From Candidatus Krumholzibacteriia bacterium (GTDB taxonomy: Bacteria > Krumholzibacteriota > Krumholzibacteriia > LZORAL124-64-63): 5,254 bases of DNA. The notes beneath the pieces were generated by a model. It had not been told where the DNA came from. It was given only the letters and a program-made list of their open reading frames with translations, and made no database searches. Location of the stretch: NCBI GenBank assembly GCA_027056825.1, contig JALUJS010000106.1, positions 1 to 5,254 of the forward strand, written 5' to 3'. The position numbers and the translations under genes were made by a program. Positions 1-5,254 of this stretch are shown in pieces (position 1 is the stretch's first letter; each line of letters begins with the position of its first letter).

Positions 1-631
1 GTCCCGCCGTGGGCGCGGCCACCGAGGCTCCCCCGGCCGCGGCCGGGGCCGCGTACACCGTCTGGTAGCGCCGTCGGTCCTCGCGCATGCGCCGCAGGTG
101 TTCGGGGTCGTCGTAGGCGCGCCGGATGTACGGCGGCAGGGGCATGACGCCCCAGCGCTCGGCCAGCCGGGCGGGATCCTCCCCGCCCCGGACCTCCACC
201 AGACCGTCATCGTCCTTGCCCGTGATCTCCAGGTGGCAACCGGTGCCGGCCAGGGCGCGCTCCGAATCGGGGGCGCCGAGGATCTCCAGGCGGACGCCCG
301 GCTTCAGGCGACGCGCGGGCCGCGCCATGGCCGACCAGGCCCCTTCCCCGCGGGGCGCGACCAGCAGCAGTTCCACCCGCCCGCCGGTGTCGGCGCGCCG
401 GGTCTCCAGCCTGGCGGGCAGGACCCGGCTGTCGTTGATCACGAGCAGGTCCCCCGGTTCCAGCAGAAAAGGGAGTTCGCCGAAGCGATGTTCTCCCGCG
501 ATCCGACCCGTCCGGTCCACCAGCAGCAGGTGCGAGGCCGAGCGGCGGTCGCGCGGGGCCTGGGCGATCAGCTCCTCCGGCAGCTCGAACCGGAAAGCCG
601 CCGCCGGGTCCCTGTCCTCGGGCGCGATCAC
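1..631 (-). CDS. queA: QueA, S-adenosylmethionine:tRNA ribosyltransferase-isomerase (C-terminus beyond window)
   Basis: QueA transfers and isomerises the ribose of S-adenosylmethionine onto 7-aminomethyl-7-deazaguanine in tRNA, giving epoxyqueuosine, the penultimate step of cytosolic queuosine synthesis. 210 codons are visible out of the usual 340-360. Family landmarks appear in order: FELPEELIAQ (15-24), PGDLLVINDSRVLPARL (59-75), the GGRVELLL strand (83-90), PLPPYIRR (164-171), RYQTVYA (188-194) and VAAPTAG (204-210), where the window ends just before the expected LHF. The start is GTG at 631, whose last two bases lie in the ruvB TGA (GTGA overlap). AGGAG eight bases upstream supports it, and the protein begins at the family's normal N-terminus. 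There is no good ATG alternative. Placement after ruvB is a widespread gene order. One oddity is about four extra Ala/Gly-rich residues between YQTVYA and VAAPTAG. Identification is firm; completeness cannot be judged. Confidence 0.96.
   Translation of the reverse strand, partial: MIAPEDRDPAAAFRFELPEELIAQAPRDRRSASHLLLVDRTGRIAGEHRFGELPFLLEPGDLLVINDSRVLPARLETRRADTGGRVELLLVAPRGEGAWSAMARPARRLKPGVRLEILGAPDSERALAGTGCHLEITGKDDDGLVEVRGGEDPARLAERWGVMPLPPYIRRAYDDPEHLRRMREDRRRYQTVYAAPAAAGGASVAAPTAG
31..48. repeat. 18-bp perfect GC palindrome inside queA
   Basis: The 18 bases form a perfect inverted repeat made only of G and C (9-bp arms, no spacer). It lies within the codons for the Ala/Gly-rich stretch (about residues 196-201) that makes this QueA slightly longer than usual between YQTVYA and VAAPTAG. 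It may be only a by-product of alternating Ala, Pro and Gly codons in GC-rich DNA. Confidence 0.6.
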
Positions 632-644
632 AGCAGGCTCTCCT
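628..644 (-). promoter_or_regulatory. queA ribosome binding site with ruvB stop/queA start overlap
   Basis: On the minus strand AGGAG (644-640) lies eight bases before GTG (631-629), and the GTG shares bases with the ruvB stop TGA (630-628). The SD lies inside the last codons of ruvB. This layout decides the GTG start of queA and suggests that ribosomes finishing ruvB reinitiate on queA. Coupling is inferred from the layout. Confidence 0.8.
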
Positions 645-1656
645 GGACGCCGCCGGCCGGCGGCTGGAGTCCCAGGTGCTTCCAGGCGGCGGGGGTGACT
701 TCCCGCCCGCGCGGGGTGCGCTTGAGCAGGCCGACCTGGATCAGGAAGGGTTCGACCACGTCCTCCAGGGTATCCTGTTCCTCACCGAGGGAGACGGCCA
801 GGTTCTGGATGCCCACCGGCCCGCCGGCGAAGTGGTCGATGATCAGCTTCAGGTAGCGCCGGTCCAGGGGTTCGAGGCCCAGGCGATCCACGCCCAGCCG
901 CGTCAAACCCGCGTCGGCGACGGCGCGGGTGACCGTCCCGCTGCCGTCCACCTGGGCGAAATCCCGCACGCGGCGCAGCAGGCGGTTGGCCGCCCGCGGC
1001 GTGCCGCGGCTGCGGCGGGCGATTTCCAGGGCGCCTGCGGGGTCCACGGCGATACCCAGGATGCCCGCGCTGCGGGTGACGATGACCGCCAGGTCCTCCG
1101 GCGGATAGAAATCCAGGTGGCACACGATGCCGAAGCGGCTGCGCAGGGCCGAGGTGATCAGGCCGGCGCGGGTGGTCGCCCCGATGAGGGTGAAGGGCTC
1201 GAGTTGCAGGTTGAAGTGGCGCGCGTTGGGGCCCTTGTCGATGATCAGCTCGATCCGCCAGTCCTCCATGGCGGGATAGAGATGTTCCTCCAGGACCCGG
1301 TTGAGGCGGTGGATCTCGTCCACGAAGATGGCGCGGCGGTCGGCCTGCTCGCTGAGCAGGGCGATGAGTTCGGCCGGGCTGCTGAAGGCCGGGCCGCTGG
1401 TCAGGCGGATCTCCAGCCCCATCTCCGCGGCCAGGATCTGGGCCAGGGTGGTCTTGCCCAGGCCCGGCGGCCCGTGCAGCAGCACGTGATCCAGCACCTC
1501 GCCCCGCTGGCAGGCGGCGGTGATGAAGACCTTCAGGTTCTCCTTGAGTTCCCGCTGGCCGACGAACTCGTCCAGGGAACGCGGGCGCAGCGAGGGCTCG
1601 CAGCCCAGGTCGTCCTCGGTGGCGCCGGGGTCGGTCAACCGGTGTTCGCGGTCCAT
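628..1656 (-). CDS. ruvB: RuvB, Holliday junction branch-migration ATPase
   Basis: RuvB is the AAA+ motor that forms hexameric rings on either side of a RuvA-bound Holliday junction and pumps DNA by ATP hydrolysis. The 342-residue product has the usual length. Visible elements are the N-terminal RPRSLDEFVGQ (25-34), Walker A GPPGLGKTT (62-70), Walker B FVDEIH (111-116), the beta-hairpin segment that contacts RuvA (about 131-152), sensor 1 GATTR (159-163), the arginine-finger segment LRSRFGI (171-177) and sensor 2 RGTPRAANR (217-225). A C-terminal winged helix (about 262-330) carries GGPVG and the RTPRGR motif before HLGL. The ATG at 1656 follows GGAG five bases upstream, and an in-frame stop lies upstream near 1710. 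The segment after Walker A (90-106) departs from the usual PGDLAAIL-type sequence while keeping its length. All ATPase residues are intact, so the enzyme should be active. Confidence 0.98.
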   Translation of the reverse strand: MDREHRLTDPGATEDDLGCEPSLRPRSLDEFVGQRELKENLKVFITAACQRGEVLDHVLLHGPPGLGKTTLAQILAAEMGLEIRLTSGPAFSSPAELIALLSEQADRRAIFVDEIHRLNRVLEEHLYPAMEDWRIELIIDKGPNARHFNLQLEPFTLIGATTRAGLITSALRSRFGIVCHLDFYPPEDLAVIVTRSAGILGIAVDPAGALEIARRSRGTPRAANRLLRRVRDFAQVDGSGTVTRAVADAGLTRLGVDRLGLEPLDRRYLKLIIDHFAGGPVGIQNLAVSLGEEQDTLEDVVEPFLIQVGLLKRTPRGREVTPAAWKHLGLQPPAGGVQESLL

Positions 1657-1665
1657 GCCTTCTCC
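1657..1665 (-). promoter_or_regulatory. ruvB ribosome binding site
   Basis: GGAG (1665-1662), followed by AAGGC and the ATG, gives a good SD with a 5-nt spacer. It fixes the ruvB start and rules out reading ruvB as dependent on ruvA translation alone. Confidence 0.7.
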
Positions 1666-1674
1666 GTTGGCCAG

Positions 1675-1697
1675 GATCCCGAATCCCTTGCGGGATC
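1675..1697 (-). other. Inverted repeats in the ruvA-ruvB spacer with two alternative hairpins
   Basis: In the transcript a GAUCCC arm (1697-1692) can pair in two ways. It can pair with GGGAUU (1687-1682), closing a GCAA loop of the GNRA type (6 bp including one G-U pair). Alternatively GAUCCCG (1697-1691) can pair with CGGGAUC (1681-1675) across a 9-nt loop (7 bp). The two structures share the 5' arm and exclude each other. The ruvB SD begins about 10 nt downstream and is not covered. No U-tract follows, so this is not a typical intrinsic terminator. Any role, such as mRNA stability or spacing of ruvB translation, is a guess. Confidence 0.45.
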
Positions 1698-1720
1698 GCG
1701 TAGCGCTTCAATCATCCGGG

Positions 1721-2311
1721 TCAGATATGCCGCAGCGCGGCCTTCACCCAGCGTTCCAGGTCGTCCTGCAGGGCCGGATCCTCGTCCCGGGCCCGGCGCA
1801 GGGCCGTTTCGGCGGCCGCCGGGGGCAGTCCCATGGCGCCCAGCACCTCCAGGGCTTCGTGCAGGGGGCCCCGCGCCGCCTCCGGGGCGTGCCCGCCCTC
1901 GCCCGCGGCGATGGCCGGCACGCGGCTGCCCAGTTCCACCACCAGGCGCGCGGCGCTCTTCTTGCCGATGCCCGGCAGGGCGGCCAGGGCCTTCTCGTCG
2001 CCCGCGGCCAGGTGCGCGGCGATGTCCGCCGCCGCGGCGCGCGAAAGCATCCCCATGGCCACCTTGGGCCCGATCCCGGACACCGAGATCAAAAGCCGGA
2101 ACATGTCCCGCTCGGCAGGATCGGGAAAACCGTACAACGACCAGCCGTCCTCGCGCACGGCCAGGTGGGTCCACAGGCGCACCTGTTCGCCCACCGGCGG
2201 CAGGGCTTCGGCGGCCAGGGCCGAGACCTGGACCTGCAGGCCCAAGCCTCCCACCATGACCACGGCCTCGGGTCCGGGACTGACGAGAATGCCTTCACAG
2301 ATAGCGATCAT
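1721..2311 (-). CDS. ruvA: RuvA, Holliday junction DNA-binding subunit
   Basis: RuvA forms tetramers that hold a Holliday junction in an open square and recruit RuvB rings. At 196 residues it is normal for the family. Domain I (about 1-64) is the OB-fold and ends in VREDGWSLYGF. Glu54-Asp55 match the acidic pin that separates strands at the crossover. Domain II (about 65-135) carries two helix-hairpin-helix motifs for backbone binding, VSGIGPK (77-83) and LPGIGKK (112-118). A short Ala/Gly-rich linker (about 133-148) leads to domain III (about 149-196), the small helical bundle that contacts RuvB. The ATG at 2311 gives the conserved Met-Ile N-terminus. Upstream there is only a weak purine stretch (GGAA), 27 nt after the ruvC stop, so coupling to ruvC is plausible. 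The gene looks intact and ordinary. Confidence 0.97.
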   Translation of the reverse strand: MIAICEGILVSPGPEAVVMVGGLGLQVQVSALAAEALPPVGEQVRLWTHLAVREDGWSLYGFPDPAERDMFRLLISVSGIGPKVAMGMLSRAAAADIAAHLAAGDEKALAALPGIGKKSAARLVVELGSRVPAIAAGEGGHAPEAARGPLHEALEVLGAMGLPPAAAETALRRARDEDPALQDDLERWVKAALRHI

Positions 2312-2338
2312 GACACGTTTCCGTTCCGCGGTGCGGGA

Positions 2339-2815
2339 TCAGGGCACGGCCCTGCGTCGGCGCCCCATGTACGCGAGGGCGGCCGCCAGGGCGTCACTTT
2401 GATCCAGGGGAGGCTCTTCCCGCAAGCCCAAAAGGCGCATGACCATGAAACGCACCTGCTGCTTGGCGGCGCCGCCGTTGCCGGTCAGGGCCTGCTTGAT
2501 CTCGCGGGGAGCGTACTCGTACACCGGCAGCCCCGCCTCCGCCCCGGCCAGCAGCAGCACCCCGCGGGCGTGGCCCAGGATCAGCGAGCTGCGGGCATTG
2601 CGGGCGTTGAAGAGGTTCTCCACGACCATGACATCAGGCTCGTGCTCGGCGATCACCGCGGTCAGCCCCGCATGCATGGCCTTCAGCCGCTCCGGCAGGT
2701 CCAACCCGCCGCCGGGCCGGATCACCCCGCCGCCCAACATGCGCGCGACCGGCCCGGTGCCGATGACACCATAGCCGGTCGCGTGGGAACCGGGATCGAC
2801 GCCCAGGATGATCAT
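2339..2815 (-). CDS. ruvC: RuvC, Holliday junction resolvase (crossover junction endonuclease)
   Basis: RuvC is a dimeric, metal-dependent RNase H-fold endonuclease that nicks opposite strands of a Holliday junction to resolve it. The 158-residue product is slightly shorter than Escherichia coli RuvC (173), the difference lying at the C-terminus. All four catalytic acids are present at the E. coli positions: Asp7 in GVDPGSHATGYG, Glu66 in VVENLF, and Asp138 and Asp141 in DQSDALAAAL. Phe69, which in E. coli stacks on junction bases, is also kept. The basic tail GRRRR (151-155) may aid DNA binding. The ATG at 2815 gives the canonical MIILGVDPG start, and no in-frame alternative start exists back to the yebC stop 40 nt away. 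Unusually, no SD precedes it; the upstream bases are a GGCC repeat. With ruvA and ruvB following, the resolvasome set is complete. Confidence 0.97.
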   Translation of the reverse strand: MIILGVDPGSHATGYGVIGTGPVARMLGGGVIRPGGGLDLPERLKAMHAGLTAVIAEHEPDVMVVENLFNARNARSSLILGHARGVLLLAGAEAGLPVYEYAPREIKQALTGNGGAAKQQVRFMVMRLLGLREEPPLDQSDALAAALAYMGRRRRAVP

Positions 2816-2829
2816 GGCCGGCCGGCCGG
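2816..2829. repeat. GGCC tandem palindrome abutting the ruvC start codon
   Basis: Three GGCC units plus GG lie directly against the ruvC ATG, where an SD would be expected. The wider 40-nt yebC-ruvC spacer contains no AGGAG-like stretch. The tract is self-complementary, so two transcript copies or nearby GC stretches could pair. The sequence suggests that ruvC initiation relies on coupling to yebC translation or on an unstructured-start mechanism; this is inference. Confidence 0.6.
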
Positions 2830-2855
2830 ACGCGAGGCTGCCGCGCCCACGGCGC

Positions 2856-3614
2856 TCAACCCAGCTGCTCCTCGATCTCCGCCATCAGGTCGTCGTCGAT
2901 CTCGAAGTTGGCCGAGACGTTGGAGACGTCGTCCAGGTCGTCCATGAAGTTGATCAGCTTCATGAGCGTCACCGCGTCCTTCCCCTCCACCTTGACGGTG
3001 GTGTTGGGGATGTAGTTCAGCTCCGACGAGGTCACCGGCAGACCCGCCTCCGTCAGCGCGGTGCTGACGGCGTTGAGGTCGCCCATGGCGGTGGTCACGA
3101 CAATGGTGCCGTCCTCCTCCTCCACGTCCTCGGCCCCGGCCTCGATGGCCGCTTCCATGGCCGCTTCCAGGTCGCACCGTTCGCCGTCGAGCTGGATGAC
3201 GCCCTTGCGGTCGAAGATGTAGCTCACGCAGCCGTTGGCGCCCAGGTTGCCGCTGAACTTGGTGAAGGCGTGCCGCACCTCGGCGGTGGTCCGGTTCTTG
3301 TTGTCGGTCTGGCACTCCACCAGGATCGCCACGCCGCCCGGGCCGTAGCCCTCGTAGTTCACCTCCTCGATGACCACGCCGCCGCCCTCACCGGTGCCGC
3401 GCTTGATGGCCTTCTCGATGGTATCGTTGGGCATGTTCGAGCCGCGGGCCGTGGTGATGGCCGAACGCAACCGCGGGTTGGCCTCCGGATCACCGCCGCC
3501 CTCGCGGGCGGCGATGGTCAGTTCCCGGATCAGCCTGGTGAAGATCTTGGCCCGCTTGGCATCCTGGGCGCCCTTGCGGTGCTTGATGTTCGCCCATTTG
3601 GAATGTCCGGCCAT
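2856..3614 (-). CDS. yebC: YebC/TACO1-family protein
   Basis: This is a full-length (252-residue) member of the YebC/TACO1 family. Members were long annotated as transcriptional regulators. More recent work on bacterial YebC and mitochondrial TACO1 points to a ribosome-associated role that relieves stalling at proline-rich stretches. Which activity applies here cannot be read from sequence. Hallmarks are the invariant N-terminus MAGHSKWANIKHRKG (1-15), NMPNDTIEKAIKRG (60-73), YEGYGPGGVAILVE (87-100), the LGANGCVSYIFDRKG segment (124-138), and the C-terminal MDDLDDVSNVSANFEI (224-239). Acidic runs lie around 163-168 and at the C-terminus. The ATG at 3614 has a perfect AGGAGG five bases upstream, overlapping the stop of the preceding EF-G-like gene. 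yebC next to ruvC is a common bacterial arrangement. Identification is firm; molecular function less so. Confidence 0.96.
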   Translation of the reverse strand: MAGHSKWANIKHRKGAQDAKRAKIFTRLIRELTIAAREGGGDPEANPRLRSAITTARGSNMPNDTIEKAIKRGTGEGGGVVIEEVNYEGYGPGGVAILVECQTDNKNRTTAEVRHAFTKFSGNLGANGCVSYIFDRKGVIQLDGERCDLEAAMEAAIEAGAEDVEEEDGTIVVTTAMGDLNAVSTALTEAGLPVTSSELNYIPNTTVKVEGKDAVTLMKLINFMDDLDDVSNVSANFEIDDDLMAEIEEQLG

Positions 3615-3626
3615 GCCGTCCTCCTA
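3615..3626 (-). promoter_or_regulatory. Strong yebC Shine-Dalgarno fused to the upstream stop codon
   Basis: The minus strand reads TAGGAGGACGGC and then the yebC ATG. The TAG (3626-3624) ends the EF-G-like gene and contributes the first bases of AGGAGG (3625-3620). The spacer is 5 nt. This is the best SD in the window, and it implies that a ribosome terminating on the EF-G-like gene stands on the yebC initiation site. Confidence 0.85.
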
Positions 3627-5254
3627 GTCCTCTTCCGTCCTGGACTTCTTGTACTCCTCGATCAGCCGCTTCTGGACATCGCCCGGAACCTCGGCGTAAT
3701 GGGAGAACTCCATGGTGAACGTGCCCGTGCCCTGGGTCAGCGAACGCAGCGAGGTGGCGTACTGGTACAGCTCGTCCTCGGGAATGTTCGCGGTGATGAC
3801 CTGGTAGGGGCCGTCCGAATCGCTGCCCTGGATGGCGCCGCGCCGGGTGGAGATGTCACCCATCACGTCGCCCATGTAGGCCTGGGGCACCACGATCCGC
3901 ACCTTCATGATCGGTTCGAGGATCACCGGCCGCAACTTGTCGGCCTCCTCCTCCACGGCGGCCTTGAGGGCCTTGCGCGTGGCCGCCTTGAAGGCGGCCT
4001 CGCTGGAATCCACGTTGTGGTAGGACCCGAAGAAGAGGGTGACCTTCACGTCGACCATCTCGTAGCCGGCGATCAGGCCCTCGGCCAGGGTCTCGCGGGC
4101 GCCCTTCTCCACCGCGGGGATGAACTTGTTGGGCACGACACCGCCGACGATGGCGTCCACGAACTCGAAGCCCTCGCCGCGCGGCAGGGGCTCGAGCCGC
4201 AGGTGCACGTCGCCGAACTGCCCGCGGCCGCCGGTCTGCTTCTTGTGGCGTCCCTGCTTCTCGGCCGTGCCGCGGATCGTCTCTTTGAAGTTGATGCGCG
4301 GACGGCGGCGCTCCACCTCCACCCCGGACTGCTTCTTCAGCTTGTCCAGGATGTAGTTGGTGTGGATCTCGCCCTGGGTCGCCAGCAGGGTCTGGGACAG
4401 GTGGGGCTGCTGGATCAGCTGGAAGGTGGGATCCTCCTCGCGGATCTTGTTCAGGCCGGCGGCCATCTTGTCCTCGTCGCCGCTGGTGACGGGGCTGATG
4501 GCGTCGGCGTTGGTCGGCACGGGGTAGGCGAACGCCGGGAAGGCGAAGTCCACGCCCGAAGTCAGGGTGGTGCCGGTCTGGGTGTTCTTCAGCTTGGCCG
4601 CCAGTACGATGTCGCCGCACCCGGCCGCGTCGCACTTCTCGCGGGAGCGTCCCACCGTCACGCTGAGCTGGCCCATGCGCTCGGAGCTGCGGCCGTCGCT
4701 GCACTGCAGGGTGTCGCCGGCCTTGAACGTGCCGCTGAACACGCGCAGCCAGGTCACGTCTCCGCCCTGGGCTTCGTACTGGCGCTTGAAAGCCAGAGCC
4801 ACCACGGGAGAGGACTCGCCGGGGATGAACACGGCCTCCTCATCCTCGCTGCCGGGCTTCAGTCCCTTGATTTCCTTGCCGAACAGGGAGGCGGGCGACG
4901 GGATGAGGTTCGTGACCGATCGCAAAAGGGAGGTCACGCCGGCCTCGCTCACCGCGTCGGTGAAGAAGATCGGGAAGACCGTGCCCTCCATGGTGCCCTT
5001 CTTCAGCCCGGCGATCATGTCCTCGCGCGAAAGGGTCAGCTCCTCGAGATACTTCTCGGTCAGCTCGTCGTCCGCGTTGGCCGCGGCGTCCACGAGCATC
5101 TCATGGGCCTCCTCCACCGCGTCGGTCATGTCGGCGGGGATGTCCATCTCGATGGCGGACTGGCCGTCGAAGCGGAAGGCCTTCATGGCCAGCAGGTCGA
5201 TGACGCCCTGGAAGTCGTCCCCCACGCCGATGGGGAGCTGCATTGGGGCGGCGC
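3624..5254 (-). CDS. EF-G-like translation GTPase paralogue (N-terminal G domain mostly beyond window)
   Basis: This is the C-terminal 542 or so residues of an elongation factor G-type protein. The frame is open through the right edge (Ala-Ala-Pro before MQLPIG), so Met at 5243 is internal and the P-loop, switch regions and NKxD lie outside. Numbering from that Met: end of the G domain (about 1-118, with DDELTEKYLEEL at 58-69), beta-barrel domain II (about 145-245), domain III (about 272-345), domain IV (about 325-445, GGRGQFGDV at 338-346, FFGSYHNVDSSE at 404-415) and domain V (about 445-520, MGDVMGDISTRRG at 457-469). His409 matches the domain IV tip histidine important for translocation in E. 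coli EF-G. Features such as GRHKKQTGGRGQFGDV and EPLPRGEGFEFVDAIVGG place it in the EF-G-like paralogue group rather than with main EF-G (usually beside rpsL, rpsG and tuf). Its function is unproven. Tetracycline-protection proteins are less likely. Its stop overlaps the yebC SD. Confidence 0.9.
   Translation of the reverse strand, partial: AAPMQLPIGVGDDFQGVIDLLAMKAFRFDGQSAIEMDIPADMTDAVEEAHEMLVDAAANADDELTEKYLEELTLSREDMIAGLKKGTMEGTVFPIFFTDAVSEAGVTSLLRSVTNLIPSPASLFGKEIKGLKPGSEDEEAVFIPGESSPVVALAFKRQYEAQGGDVTWLRVFSGTFKAGDTLQCSDGRSSERMGQLSVTVGRSREKCDAAGCGDIVLAAKLKNTQTGTTLTSGVDFAFPAFAYPVPTNADAISPVTSGDEDKMAAGLNKIREEDPTFQLIQQPHLSQTLLATQGEIHTNYILDKLKKQSGVEVERRRPRINFKETIRGTAEKQGRHKKQTGGRGQFGDVHLRLEPLPRGEGFEFVDAIVGGVVPNKFIPAVEKGARETLAEGLIAGYEMVDVKVTLFFGSYHNVDSSEAAFKAATRKALKAAVEEEADKLRPVILEPIMKVRIVVPQAYMGDVMGDISTRRGAIQGSDSDGPYQVITANIPEDELYQYATSLRSLTQGTGTFTMEFSHYAEVPGDVQKRLIEEYKKSRTEED

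Noticed and set aside
98..856. Plus-strand open frames opposite queA
   Set aside because: The minus strand here encodes QueA with conserved motifs from the GTG at 631. The plus frames are Arg/Pro/Ser-rich shadows.
1675..1697. Intrinsic terminator between ruvA and ruvB
   Set aside because: The stems are short and no U-rich tract follows on the transcript.
676..2259. A 527-codon plus-strand open frame antisense to ruvB and ruvA
   Set aside because: Its product is low-complexity Pro/Arg/Gly-rich in the second half and matches no family I recognise. It lies fully opposite ruvB and ruvA, which carry all expected motifs. Long antisense frames are normal in GC-rich coding DNA.
1520..2947. A 475-codon plus-strand open frame crossing ruvB, ruvA and ruvC
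   Set aside because: It spans three well-supported genes on the opposite strand and their spacers, and has biased composition and no recognisable domain.
3856..4704. A 282-codon minus-strand frame within the EF-G-like gene
   Set aside because: It is an out-of-frame, Arg/Gly/Pro-rich reading of the same strand that encodes conserved EF-G domains II-V.
5241..5243. Met codon as the true start of the EF-G-like gene
   Set aside because: The frame stays open to the window edge, the residues around it match the middle of EF-G (PVQLPIG-type), and the G domain would be missing. The gene is cut by the window, not truncated.
1..5254. Mobile element, CRISPR array, tRNA or rRNA gene
   Set aside because: Nearly every base is accounted for by six conserved genes. 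I see no regularly spaced repeats, transposase motifs, terminal inverted repeats or RNA gene folds.

Overview
This is a high-GC bacterial window (roughly two-thirds G+C by eye). It is filled almost end to end by one minus-strand gene cluster and is cut at both edges. In transcription order (right to left) the genes are: an EF-G-like translation GTPase lacking its N-terminal part (5254-3624), yebC (3614-2856), ruvC (2815-2339), ruvA (2311-1721), ruvB (1656-628), and the first 210 codons of queA (631-1). No gene lies on the plus strand; the long plus-strand open frames are shadows of GC-rich coding sequence.

Gaps are short: 9, 40, 27 and 64 nt, then a 4-nt overlap. I see no internal terminator or obvious promoter, so the genes are probably cotranscribed from a promoter beyond the right edge. 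Two junctions look translationally coupled. The TAG of the EF-G-like gene runs into the yebC Shine-Dalgarno (SD), and the queA GTG overlaps the ruvB TGA.

Functionally, ruvC-ruvA-ruvB encode the complete Holliday-junction machinery: RuvA binds the junction, RuvB drives branch migration and RuvC cuts. All catalytic residues I could check are present. queA (queuosine tRNA modification) commonly follows ruvB, and yebC commonly precedes ruvC. The less expected member is the EF-G paralogue directly upstream of yebC. It puts two predicted translation factors at the head of a recombination operon.

The organism cannot be named securely. Intact ruvCAB-queA, high GC and an EF-G paralogue would fit a deltaproteobacterial-type lineage or a high-GC, often uncultured, phylum of the FCB type; this is a low-confidence guess. 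This is mostly conserved housekeeping DNA and I see no new defence, mobile or biosynthetic system. The points worth a second look are the gene pairing at the operon head, the SD-less ruvC start, an RNA hairpin pair between ruvA and ruvB, and a palindrome-encoded insertion in QueA.
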